NCBI GenBank assembly: GCA_937927675.1
Contig: CALBSG010000046.1
Span: forward strand, 1-23,549
Length of the DNA: 23,549 nucleotides
DNA from: an uncultured Paracoccaceae bacterium
GTDB taxonomy: Bacteria > Pseudomonadota > Alphaproteobacteria > Rhodobacterales > Rhodobacteraceae
Direction: 5' to 3'
Shown here: positions 14,655 through 21,691 of the stretch, one piece after another
Numbering within the stretch: position 1 is the stretch's first letter
Layout of the letters: every line of letters starts with the position of its first letter
Notes under the pieces: model-generated
Database searches by the model: none
What the model was told of the DNA's origin: nothing
The model's input: only the letters and a program-made list of their open reading frames with translations
Position numbers and translations under genes: made by a program

Positions 14655-14942
14655 CTACAAATACCCCTCGACAATGCACAGATCCGCCAGAGACACCCCA
14701 TCCCGCTTGGCCTTGGCCGCCTGATATTCGGGGCTGTGGTAGCAGGCCTGCGCGGCCGCCATATCGGGGAATTCGATCACCACGCTGCGCGGGCGGATTA
14801 CGCCCTCCACCACCTCCTGCGCCCCACCCCGCACCAAAAACCGCGCACCGTATTTGGCAAAGGCGACGGCATTGGCTTGCCGGTAGCCCTCATAGGCGGT
14901 GGGGTCAGAGATGGTGACGTGGCCGATCCAATAGGCGGGCAT
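14655..14942 (-). CDS. DUF1330 domain protein
   Basis: This 95-residue single-domain protein matches DUF1330, a dimeric ferredoxin-like alpha/beta barrel fold: MPAYWIGHVTISDPTAYEGYRQAN, YGARFLVRGGAQEVVEG, VVIEFPDMAAAQACYHSPEYQAAK, ending IVEGYL. Family members have no established biochemical role; the fold is shared with small monooxygenases and stress proteins. It has a strong Shine-Dalgarno (AAGAGGAG) and its own promoter-like elements, so it is probably transcribed independently of upstream pyrG. Confidence 0.92.
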   Translation of the reverse strand: MPAYWIGHVTISDPTAYEGYRQANAVAFAKYGARFLVRGGAQEVVEGVIRPRSVVIEFPDMAAAQACYHSPEYQAAKAKRDGVSLADLCIVEGYL

Positions 14943-14966
14943 GGGGAACTCCTCTTGCGACGCCTC

Positions 14967-14994
14967 AAGATACTGTCCTTGAACGAAATCACAA
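14967..14994 (-). promoter_or_regulatory. Putative sigma70-type promoter of the DUF1330 gene
   Basis: On the minus strand TTGTGA (14994-14989) is followed after 16 bp by TATCTT (14972-14967), about 25 bp upstream of the start codon. Both hexamers are fair matches. Confidence 0.4.
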
Positions 14995-15066
14995 CAGTAG
15001 GCCGCCGCCGCCCCCTCGGGAGGAGGGCGGGCGCGGCGCTTGATTCCGGGGGAGGGGCGGTGGGGG

Positions 15067-16710
15067 TTAGACCAGCCGTTCCGCCTCTTTCGCGGCCCGC
15101 ACGAAATCGGCGAACAACGGATGTGGGGCGAAGGGTTTGGATTTCAGTTCCGGGTGGAACTGCACGCCGATGAACCACGGGTGATCCTTGACCTCGACGA
15201 TTTCCGGCAGCCGGCCGTCGGGGGACATGCCGCTAAAGATCAGCCCGCATTTTTCAAGCTGGGCAATATACTTGGCGTCCACCTCATAGCGGTGGCGGTG
15301 GCGCTCCTCGATCACGGTCGCGCCGTAGACCTCGGCCACTTTGGAGCCGGGTTTCAGGTTGGCGGTATAGGCGCCCAGACGCATGGTGCCGCCCTTGGCG
15401 TCATCGGCCTTGCGCCGCACGGTGTGGTTGCCCTGCACCCATTCTTTCAGGTGATAGACGACGGGGGTAAAGCGTTTTGCTTTTGCCTCGTGGTCGAATT
15501 CTTCAGAGCCTGCATCGGCAATTCCGGCCAGATTGCGGCTGGCCTCGATCACCGCCATTTGCATGCCAAGGCAGATGCCCAGATAGGGGATCTTCTTCTC
15601 ACGGGCAAAGCGCGCGGCCTTGATCTTGCCTTCGGTGCCACGCTCGCCAAAGCCGCCGGGCACCAGAATGGCGTTGAAATCTTGCAGATAGGGGGCGGGG
15701 TCTTCGCGGTCAAAAATCTCGGCGTCGATCCATTCGGCGCGTACCTTGGTGCGATTGGCCATGCCGCCATGGGTCAGCGCCTCGGCGATCGACTTATAGG
15801 CGTCTTCCAACTGGGTGTATTTGCCGACGATGGCCACCCGCACTTCGCCTTCGGGGTTGGAGATGCGGTCCATCACATCTTCCCAGCGGCGCAGGTTCGG
15901 TTTCGGCGCGGGGGTGATGCCAAACGCATCCAGCACCGCCTGGTCCAGACCGGCGCGGTGATAGGCCAGCGGGGCCTCGTAGATGGTTTTCAGATCATAG
16001 GCCGGAACCACAGCTTCTTTGCGCACGTTGCAAAACAGCGCGATCTTTTCCAATTCGCGTTCCGGGATCGGATGTTCGGACCGGCAGACCAGAACATCGG
16101 GGGCAAGGCCGATGCTTTGCAGTTCCTTGACGCTGTGCTGGGTCGGTTTGGTTTTCAATTCACCCGAGGCCGCCAGATAGGGCAGCAGCGTCAGGTGCAT
16201 CAGGATCGATTCCCCACGCGGGCGTTCGTGGATGAACTGGCGGATGGATTCAAAGAAGGGCAGGCCTTCAATGTCGCCCACCGTGCCGCCGATTTCGCAC
16301 AGCATGAAATCTACTTCCTCATCGCCGATGCGCAGGAAGTCTTTGATCTCATTGGTGACATGCGGGATGACCTGAATGGTCTTGCCCAGATAATCGCCCC
16401 GGCGTTCCTTTTCCAAAACGTTGGAATAGATCCGCCCCGACGAAATGGAGTCCGTCATCCGGGCATGGACCCCGGTGAAGCGTTCGTAATGGCCAAGGTC
16501 CAGATCGGTTTCGGCGCCGTCATCGGTGACGAAAACCTCGCCATGTTCAAACGGGCTCATCGTGCCGGGATCGACGTTCAGATAGGGGTCCAGTTTGCGC
16601 AGCCGCACCGTATAGCCGCGGGCCTGCAACAGTGCGCCCAGTGCGGCCGAGGCCAACCCCTTGCCCAGTGAAGACACCACGCCGCCGGTGATGAAAATGT
16701 AGCGTGCCAT
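15067..16710 (-). CDS. pyrG: CTP synthase
   Basis: The 547-residue protein has both CTP synthase domains. The N-terminal synthetase begins MARYIFITGGVVSSLGKGLASAAL (P-loop-like, 9-18), followed by LDPYLNVDPGTMSPFEHGEVFVTDDGAETDLDLGHYERF and CEIGGTVGDIEGLPF. The C-terminal glutaminase has PGGFGERG, nucleophile Cys380 in LGICLGMQ, and His519/Glu521 in QFHPELKSKP. It converts UTP to CTP with ATP and glutamine. It lies downstream of secG on the same strand, a neighbourhood I believe is common in this group. Its leader carries an inverted repeat covering the Shine-Dalgarno (separate entry). Confidence 0.98.
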   Translation of the reverse strand: MARYIFITGGVVSSLGKGLASAALGALLQARGYTVRLRKLDPYLNVDPGTMSPFEHGEVFVTDDGAETDLDLGHYERFTGVHARMTDSISSGRIYSNVLEKERRGDYLGKTIQVIPHVTNEIKDFLRIGDEEVDFMLCEIGGTVGDIEGLPFFESIRQFIHERPRGESILMHLTLLPYLAASGELKTKPTQHSVKELQSIGLAPDVLVCRSEHPIPERELEKIALFCNVRKEAVVPAYDLKTIYEAPLAYHRAGLDQAVLDAFGITPAPKPNLRRWEDVMDRISNPEGEVRVAIVGKYTQLEDAYKSIAEALTHGGMANRTKVRAEWIDAEIFDREDPAPYLQDFNAILVPGGFGERGTEGKIKAARFAREKKIPYLGICLGMQMAVIEASRNLAGIADAGSEEFDHEAKAKRFTPVVYHLKEWVQGNHTVRRKADDAKGGTMRLGAYTANLKPGSKVAEVYGATVIEERHRHRYEVDAKYIAQLEKCGLIFSGMSPDGRLPEIVEVKDHPWFIGVQFHPELKSKPFAPHPLFADFVRAAKEAERLV

Positions 16711-16713
16711 ATG

Positions 16714-16781
16714 GGATCTCCCGTGGTTTCAGGTTTGTGCGATTCGGGCCTTCAGAATCACAGCATCACGGGAGTTGATCC
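16714..16781 (-). promoter_or_regulatory. Structured pyrG leader: inverted repeat covering the ribosome binding site
   Basis: CTCCCGTG (16718-16725) pairs exactly with CACGGGAG (16767-16774), and GGAT (16714-16717) pairs with ATCC (16778-16781) across a 3-nt bulge. In the minus-strand transcript the 3' arm CACGGGAG includes the pyrG Shine-Dalgarno GGGAG, 8 nt before the ATG. Inside the loop, TGTG-ATTC and GAAT-CACA make a second nested hairpin. The rest of this 165-bp gap shows no gene. Confidence 0.5.
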
Positions 16782-16875
16782 TTAGCCGAGGATGGCCAAG
16801 GGCGCAACTGCACCGCAAGATGCTGTTTGAACTCCCGGCAGACCCGCAACAGATGGGGCCGCAGCAGAGTTGGTC

Positions 16876-17223
16876 TTAGTCTTCGGCTTTTTGCGGGGTT
16901 GCCGGGGCGTCTGCCGGTGCAGGCGGCAACAGATCCGCAGCAGGGGCCTCGGTTTTGGTTTTCGGCGCTTCGATCCCGATCTGGTCGGCAACCGAGCCCG
17001 TTTTGCCTTCGCCTGCAGCCATGATGGTCAGCGTGATCGACGTCACGATGAAAGCCCCAGCCAGCACCCAAGTGATTTTGCCAAGCGCCGTCGCCGCGCC
17101 GCGCGCCGAAATGGCACCGCCGCCGCCCATGCCAAGGCCGCCACCTTCGGAGCGTTGCAACAGCACGACGCCGATAAGAAGCAGGGCAAGGATCAGGTGG
17201 ATGGTAAGAACGACGTTTTCCAT
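16876..17223 (-). CDS. secG: Preprotein translocase subunit SecG
   Basis: The 115-residue membrane protein has two hydrophobic segments (about 4-22 and 48-68) separated by the conserved cytoplasmic loop LLQRSEGGGLGMGGGGA (21-37), typical of SecG. The C-terminal tail (70-115) is rich in Ala, Pro, Lys and Glu and poorly conserved, as is common in alphaproteobacteria. SecG assists SecYE in moving proteins across the inner membrane. The ATG has a GAAGG Shine-Dalgarno. A good promoter lies just upstream, so it is separate from the Rrf2 gene, and it probably leads a secG-pyrG unit. Confidence 0.95.
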   Translation of the reverse strand: MENVVLTIHLILALLLIGVVLLQRSEGGGLGMGGGGAISARGAATALGKITWVLAGAFIVTSITLTIMAAGEGKTGSVADQIGIEAPKTKTEAPAADLLPPAPADAPATPQKAED

Positions 17224-17275
17224 GGGGCCTTCGCAAAGCTTTGGCGCCGCTTCGGGCGCATGGGGCTGACGCGCC

Positions 17276-17304
17276 TATCTAGGCGGATGGGATGTGAGGT
17301 GCAA
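17276..17304 (-). promoter_or_regulatory. Putative sigma70-type promoter of secG
   Basis: On the minus strand TTGCAC (17304-17299) is followed after exactly 17 bp by TAGATA (17281-17276), about 53 bp upstream of the secG start. The -10 lies within the small palindrome CGCCTATCTAGGCG. Confidence 0.6.
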
Positions 17305-17317
17305 GGGTTTTGGGGGG

Positions 17318-17773
17318 TCAGTCTGCGATCAGGTTGGCAATCTGCGGCGCGTCTGCGCGCAGCATGTCGGCCAGCGTCAGGCTTTCGATGATGACCAGAT
17401 AAGACCAGAACACTTCGGCAAAGACGCGCCGAATGCGGCACGCTGCCTCGTCCTTGCAGTCTTCGCAGCGCTGATAGGCGTAACGCGACAGGCAGGGCAG
17501 GGGGGCAATCGGGCCGTCGATGGTGCGCAACAGTTCCGGAATCGAAATATCGGCCGGAGCTTTCAAAAGCGCATAGCCGCCCGATCGGCCGCGGGTCGAC
17601 CGGATCACGCCTGCATTGCGCAGTTCCAGCAGGATATGCTCCAAAAACCGTTTCGGCGTGCCCGCGCGGCGGGCCACCTCCTCGATGGTCAGCGCCTCGG
17701 GCTGGGGCTGTGCTGCCTCATCCGCCAGAACCAGAAGCGCCTTGAGCGCATATTTCATCTTTTGCGTAATCAT
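17318..17773 (-). CDS. Rrf2-family transcriptional regulator with four clustered cysteines
   Basis: The 151-residue protein has an N-terminal winged helix (MITQKMKYALKALLVLAD; recognition region LTIEEVARRAGTPKRFLEHIL, 29-49; wing RSTRGRSGGYAL) as in IscR, NsrR and RirA. The loop after the dimer helix carries Cys94, Cys103, Cys106 and Cys112, spaced C-x8-C-x2-C-x5-C. This differs from the three-cysteine sets of IscR and NsrR, but it could hold an Fe-S cluster or act as a thiol sensor. Family members sense Fe-S status, nitric oxide, iron or cysteine supply. It follows the GntR gene by 42 bp on the same strand; targets are unknown. Confidence 0.9.
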   Translation of the reverse strand: MITQKMKYALKALLVLADEAAQPQPEALTIEEVARRAGTPKRFLEHILLELRNAGVIRSTRGRSGGYALLKAPADISIPELLRTIDGPIAPLPCLSRYAYQRCEDCKDEAACRIRRVFAEVFWSYLVIIESLTLADMLRADAPQIANLIAD

Positions 17774-17815
17774 TGCCGCAGCCTATGCGCCGAAAGGACG
17801 GGAATCAATATGCGC

Positions 17816-18493
17816 CTATTCCGCCGCTGCTGGGGCCATCAGGCTGTCCAGCCGTTGCGCGGTGCGCCGATAGTGGTCGGCCAACAAGGCGCAGGCCAGA
17901 TCTGCATCGCGGGCCAGCGTTGCTTTGGCAAGCGCCTCGTGTTCGGCCTGAATGTCGCGCGGCACATCGCGTGCCGGGGTGCCTGCGCGCGGGGCCAGGA
18001 TCGGGTGGCGATAGCGTTCGCTTTCGACATAGAGCCGCTGGAAAAACTCCATCAGCCAGCCCGAACCGCAGGCCGACAAAAGCGCCCAGTGAAAGGCATG
18101 GTGGCGGGTTTCCAGTGCGCGGGCGTCTTCTTCGGTCGCGGTGCCGCGCGCGGCTTGCAACAAAAGCGCATGCAGACTGCCGACGATGCCCGCTTCCCAT
18201 TCATCGCCGCCCTGTTCGATGGAAAGCCGCAGAGCGCGGGATTCGATCAGGATGCGGGTGTTGGTGGCATCCCACATCTCCTCCATCGACAAAGGCGCCA
18301 CTGAAAACCCCTTCAGCGCAACCGATGTCACCAGCCGTTCGGCCTGCAGCCGGTTCAGCGCCTCGCGCAGCGGGGAAAAACCCATGCCGTAGCGGTCTGA
18401 CAGCTGCGCCATACGCAAGGGCGCGCCGGGTTTCAGGGTGCCGCCCACAATGTCGCGGCGCAGGGCGTCATAGGCTTTTTCGGCAAGTGTCAT
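17816..18493 (-). CDS. GntR-family transcriptional regulator, FCD (FadR) subfamily
   Basis: The 225-residue protein has an N-terminal winged helix (about 5-68: AYDALRRDIVGGTLKPGAPLRMAQLSDRYGMGFSPLREALNRLQAERLV) and a helical FCD effector domain (about 72-215) with candidate metal or ligand residues in RHHAFH, HEAL and DHYRR. FCD regulators typically sense small organic acids and repress or activate nearby catabolic genes. It is divergent from the bicupin operon across 144 bp that contain two copies of a palindrome, so it probably controls that operon and itself. The same palindrome occurs before the NicX-like gene. Confidence 0.93.
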   Translation of the reverse strand: MTLAEKAYDALRRDIVGGTLKPGAPLRMAQLSDRYGMGFSPLREALNRLQAERLVTSVALKGFSVAPLSMEEMWDATNTRILIESRALRLSIEQGGDEWEAGIVGSLHALLLQAARGTATEEDARALETRHHAFHWALLSACGSGWLMEFFQRLYVESERYRHPILAPRAGTPARDVPRDIQAEHEALAKATLARDADLACALLADHYRRTAQRLDSLMAPAAAE

Positions 18494-18516
18494 GGCTTTT
18501 GCCCCTTTTCCCGGAC

Positions 18517-18545
18517 ACTATGGCCGAGGCTGGCCTGTTTGGCAA
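18517..18545 (-). promoter_or_regulatory. Putative promoter of the GntR regulator gene
   Basis: On the minus strand TTGCCA (18545-18540) is followed after 17 bp by CATAGT (18522-18517), about 24 bp upstream of the start codon. The palindrome at 18551-18566 lies 5 bp upstream of this -35, a position consistent with autoregulation. Confidence 0.45.
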
Positions 18546-18550
18546 ATCCA

Positions 18551-18586
18551 AGATTTTCGAAAATCTGTATTGCCTTCGAAAATCAT
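18551..18586. promoter_or_regulatory. Tandem operator: perfect 16-bp palindrome plus degenerate copy
   Basis: AGATTTTCGAAAATCT (18551-18566) is a perfect palindrome. A second partial copy, TTCGAAAATCAT (18575-18586), keeps ten contiguous bases of the core GATTTTCGAAAATC. The two TTCGAA centres are 19 bp apart, about two helical turns. The pair lies between the divergent GntR gene and the bicupin operon. A matching arrangement occurs at 22416-22449. The most likely binder is the GntR protein, by position only. Confidence 0.72.
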
Positions 18587-18637
18587 CCACGCCAAACTGC
18601 GCCTCGCAAACGCACCCTGCTTCTGGGAGGAGCCTTT

Positions 18638-19759
18638 ATGGCCAAAGCGCATGAGAACCACCGCGAAGACGTGATCGGCCGCGCGAATGTGGAAGATACG
18701 CCAGAGCTGCTGGCCTATTACGACCAGCTCGACAAATTCCACACCGGTGCCTTGTGGACCGTGGCCAACAAGATCGAACCTTGGGAGCCGAAAAGCCAAT
18801 CGGTCCCCGTGGTCTGGCGCTACAAGGATCTGCGCGACCATGTGATCCGCTCGGTTGATCTGGTCACGCCGGAAAAGGCGGGGCGGCGGGTGATCTATCT
18901 CAACAACCCCGGCCGCACCGATGTCGCCGCTGCCGTCGGCTGGATCTATGCCGGCCTTCAGGTGATGAACCCCGGCGAAGTGGCCTCGGCCCACCGCCAT
19001 TCGGCCAGCGCCATCCGCTTCATCATGGAAGGCAAGGGCGCCTATACGGTCGTCGATGGTCACAAGATGACCCTTGGCGGCAATGATTTTGTGCTGACCC
19101 CGAACGGCACTTGGCACGAACACGGCGTTTCGGCCGATGGCACGACCTGCCTGTGGCAAGACGGGCTGGATATCCCCTTCGTCAACGCGATGGAGGCGAA
19201 TTTCTACGAAGTTCACCCCGACCTCAATCAGGCTGTCGGCTATGCCGTGGATGACATGACGAAAACCTGGGGCAACCCCGGCCTGACGCCCTCAACCGGA
19301 AAATGGTCGCACGGCTATTCGCCGATGTTCAAATACGAATGGGAGCCGACCTATGTCGCGCTGTCGAAATATGCAGGGTGCACCGAAGGCAGCCCGTTCG
19401 ACGGGGTGATGATGGAATACGTCAACCCCACGACGAACGGCCCGGTGATGCGCACCATGGGGGCCAGCATGCAGATGCTGCGGGCGGGGGAGGCGACGAA
19501 AGCCCACCGCCACACCGGCAGCTATCTCTATCATGTTGCCAAGGGACGCGGCTATTCGGTGATCAACGGCAAGCGCTATGACTGGCAAGAGCGGGATATT
19601 TTCTGTGTGCCGTCTTGGGCTTGGCACGAACATGTCAACCTTGATGACCGCAATGACGCCTGTCTGTTCTGCCTATCTGACATCCCCGTGATGCGCGCCC
19701 TTGGCCTGTACCGCGAAGAGGCCTTTGCCGACAACAACGGCCATCAGCCGATCTTGTAA
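18638..19759 (+). CDS. Bicupin ring-cleavage dioxygenase, gentisate/salicylate 1,2-dioxygenase family
   Basis: The 373-residue protein (start 18638, Shine-Dalgarno GGGAGGAG 5 nt upstream; the longer frame from 18539 runs through the operator) is a two-cupin protein. The first cupin has AHRHSASAIRF and TWHEHG, giving His119, His121 and His160 as iron ligands and Arg127 and His162 in the pocket. From memory these have the same numbering as salicylate 1,2-dioxygenase. The second cupin keeps AHRHTGSYLY and AWHEHV (His290, His292, His330, His332), whereas many family members have lost these. Such enzymes open gentisate-type rings next to the carboxyl group using Fe(II) and O2. It leads a four-gene operon; gentisate, salicylate or a related ortho-hydroxy acid is possible. 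Confidence 0.9.
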   Translation: MAKAHENHREDVIGRANVEDTPELLAYYDQLDKFHTGALWTVANKIEPWEPKSQSVPVVWRYKDLRDHVIRSVDLVTPEKAGRRVIYLNNPGRTDVAAAVGWIYAGLQVMNPGEVASAHRHSASAIRFIMEGKGAYTVVDGHKMTLGGNDFVLTPNGTWHEHGVSADGTTCLWQDGLDIPFVNAMEANFYEVHPDLNQAVGYAVDDMTKTWGNPGLTPSTGKWSHGYSPMFKYEWEPTYVALSKYAGCTEGSPFDGVMMEYVNPTTNGPVMRTMGASMQMLRAGEATKAHRHTGSYLYHVAKGRGYSVINGKRYDWQERDIFCVPSWAWHEHVNLDDRNDACLFCLSDIPVMRALGLYREEAFADNNGHQPIL

Positions 19760-19768
19760 GGAAGTACA

Positions 19769-20689
19769 ATGAAACTCGTGACTTATCGGGCGTCCATCGA
19801 GGACGCCGCCCGCCTTGGTGTGATCTGGGGTGATCTGGTGGTGGATGTTGCCGCCTTGGGCGACGCCTATGGCGATGATCTGCCAGACAACATGCTGGGC
19901 CTGATCGACGCCGGGCGTCCCGGTCTTAATGCGCTGCAAGCCTGTCTGGATGAGGCGGATGGCGATTTTCCGATCCACACCGCCACGGCCCTTGCAAATG
20001 TGCGTCTGCTGGCCCCCATCCCGCGGCCCAAGAAGAACATTTTCGGTATTGGCCTGAACTATCTCGACCATGTGATTGAGTCCGCCAAGGCGCTCGATAC
20101 CAACAAGGATCTGCCGAAACAGCCGGTGATCTTCTCCAAACCGCCAACCTCGGTCATCGGCCCCGATGAGCCGATCCTGCACAACGCCAAGATCACCAAG
20201 CAACTGGATTGGGAGGTAGAGCTGGCGGTCATCATCGGCACCCGGGCCACCCGCGTTGCCCGTGAAAATGCCCTGAAACATGTCTTCGGCTATTCGGTGA
20301 TGATCGACGTCTCGGCCCGCGACAACCGCCGCGCGGGGCAGTGGATCTATTCCAAAGGGCAAGACAGCTACGCCCCCTTCGGCCCGGTGATCGTCACCGC
20401 CGATGAGGTCCCCGATCCGCAGAACCTCGATCTCTGGCTCACCGTCAATGGCGTGGAAAAGCAGCGCTCGAACACCGCCAAGATGCTGTTCAAGGTGAAT
20501 GAGCTGATCGCCGACATCTCCCAAGGCATCACCTTGGAACCCGGCGACATTATCGCCTCTGGCACCCCCGAGGGCGTCGGGGCCGGCCGCGACCCGCAGG
20601 AGTTCATGTGGCCCGGCGATACCGTGGTGGCTTGCGTCGAAGGGATCGGCACCCTGCGCCACCCGGTTGTCAATTCAACGCCAGACTGA
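19769..20689 (+). CDS. Fumarylacetoacetate hydrolase family protein (fumarylpyruvate-hydrolase-like)
   Basis: The 306-residue protein has the FAH C-terminal fold: NIFGIGLNYLDHVIES (about 90-105, with the catalytic-type His101), PVIFSKPPTSVIGP, metal ligands Glu149 and Glu151 in WEVELAVIIG and Asp180 in YSVMIDVSARD, then GQWIYSKGQDSYAPFGP and SGTPEGVGAG. Family members hydrolyse C-C bonds of diketo acids such as fumarylpyruvate, or isomerise and decarboxylate related products. Nine bases downstream of the ring-cleavage bicupin, with its Shine-Dalgarno (AAGGAAG) overlapping that gene's stop, it is the natural next step in processing the ring-fission product. No maleylpyruvate isomerase is seen here. 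Confidence 0.93.
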   Translation: MKLVTYRASIEDAARLGVIWGDLVVDVAALGDAYGDDLPDNMLGLIDAGRPGLNALQACLDEADGDFPIHTATALANVRLLAPIPRPKKNIFGIGLNYLDHVIESAKALDTNKDLPKQPVIFSKPPTSVIGPDEPILHNAKITKQLDWEVELAVIIGTRATRVARENALKHVFGYSVMIDVSARDNRRAGQWIYSKGQDSYAPFGPVIVTADEVPDPQNLDLWLTVNGVEKQRSNTAKMLFKVNELIADISQGITLEPGDIIASGTPEGVGAGRDPQEFMWPGDTVVACVEGIGTLRHPVVNSTPD

Positions 20690-20713
20690 TTTCATCTTGG
20701 CAGAAATACTCTC
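20690..20713. repeat. GAGTATTT-type intergenic element
   Basis: Directly after the FAH stop, the minus strand reads GAGAGTATTTCTGCC followed by AAGATGAAA. It shares GAGTATTT and a purine-rich tail with the pair at 11925-11995, and resembles post-gene elements common in Rhodobacteraceae, as recalled. Confidence 0.5.
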
Positions 20714-20720
20714 TGGGGGT

Positions 20721-20742
20721 CCGGGGGGCGACGCGCCCCCGG
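20721..20742 (+). other. GC-rich intercistronic stem-loop within the catabolic operon
   Basis: CCGGGGG (20721-20727) pairs with CCCCCGG (20736-20742), and CG with CG inside beyond a one-base bulge, leaving an ACG loop. No U-run follows, so this is probably an attenuating or mRNA-stabilising hairpin. It separates the FAH and nitrilase genes (78-bp gap). Confidence 0.55.
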
Positions 20743-20767
20743 GGCTTCCCTCAATCGGGAACCTCAC

Positions 20768-21691
20768 ATGACCGTCACCGTCGCCGTCGCGCAAATCGCC
20801 TCGATTCCGACTGATTCCATGGCCACCGCCGCAAAGGCTGCCGCCACCCTGCGCGAGGCCGCCGCCAAAGGCGCGCGCCTTGTGGTCTTCCCCGAAGCGC
20901 TGATCGGTGGCTACCCCAAGGGCGAAAGCTTTGGCGCGCCCATCGGCATGCGCAAACCCGAAGGCCGCGCTGCCTTTGCCCGCTATCACGCTGCCGCCAT
21001 CGACCTTGATGGGCCGGAGGTCACTTGTCTGGCCGAGGCCGCTGCCGACACCGGCGCCTTTGCCGTGGTCGGTGTCATCGAACGCGACGGGGCCACGCTG
21101 TACTGCACCGTGCTTTATTTCGACGGGGCAAAGGGGCTTGTCGGCAAGCACCGCAAGCTGATGCCAACGGCAGGTGAACGGCTGGTCTGGGGCTTTGGCG
21201 ATGGGTCGACCATGCCCACCTTCAAGACCGATTTCGGCACGGTGGGGGCGGTGATCTGCTGGGAAAACTACATGCCCGCGCTTCGGATGCATATGTATCA
21301 TCAGGGGGTCAGCTTGTACTGCGCGCCCACGGCAGACGACCGCGACACATGGCTATCGACCATGCAGCACATCGCGCTGGAAGGTCGCACCTTTGTCCTG
21401 ACCGCCTGCCAGCACATCACCCGTGCCGCTTACGGTCCCGACCACGAATCCGCGCTGGGCGATGATCCTGCGACGGTGATGATGCGCGGCGGGTCGGCCA
21501 TCATCGGCCCCTTGGGCAAGGTTCTGGCTGGACCGGATTTCAGCGGAGAAACAATCCTTTATGCTGAAATAGACCCGACCGAGATCGCCCGCGCAAAATA
21601 TGATTTCGACGTCACCGGGCATTATGCCCGCCCCGATGTGTTCGAGTTGACCGTCGATACACGCGCCAAAACCCCGGTAAAGGAAATCTGA
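20768..21691 (+). CDS. Nitrilase (carbon-nitrogen hydrolase superfamily)
   Basis: The 307-residue protein has the Glu-Lys-Cys triad: Glu43 in VVFPEALIGGYP, Lys130 in GKHRKLMPTAGERLVWG and Cys164 in VICWENYMP. The CWENYMP block and the GERLVWG segment are typical of true nitrilases (branch 1), which convert nitriles to carboxylic acids and ammonia, rather than of aliphatic amidases. Length is slightly short for the branch (310-350). It lies between the FAH-type gene and the flavin reductase gene, overlapping the latter by one base (TGATG). In this operon it may release a carboxylate from an aromatic or heteroaromatic nitrile, or hydrolyse an amide intermediate; the substrate is not determined by sequence. 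Confidence 0.92.
   Translation: MTVTVAVAQIASIPTDSMATAAKAAATLREAAAKGARLVVFPEALIGGYPKGESFGAPIGMRKPEGRAAFARYHAAAIDLDGPEVTCLAEAAADTGAFAVVGVIERDGATLYCTVLYFDGAKGLVGKHRKLMPTAGERLVWGFGDGSTMPTFKTDFGTVGAVICWENYMPALRMHMYHQGVSLYCAPTADDRDTWLSTMQHIALEGRTFVLTACQHITRAAYGPDHESALGDDPATVMMRGGSAIIGPLGKVLAGPDFSGETILYAEIDPTEIARAKYDFDVTGHYARPDVFELTVDTRAKTPVKEI

Noticed and set aside
16766..16860. tRNA-like fragments (GTTTGAACTCC, GGATGGCCAAGG) between pyrG and secG
   Set aside because: No matching acceptor stem, D arm or anticodon stem could be assembled; a tRNA remnant cannot be supported.
17271..17285. CGCCTATCTAGGCG palindrome as a hairpin or terminator
   Set aside because: A 2-base centre cannot form a stable loop and no U-run follows; it is better explained as containing the secG -10 hexamer.
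18539..18637. Extended start of the bicupin gene at 18539
   Set aside because: The extra 33 codons run through the operator palindrome and promoter region; the ATG at 18638 has a strong Shine-Dalgarno and fits family numbering of the iron ligands.
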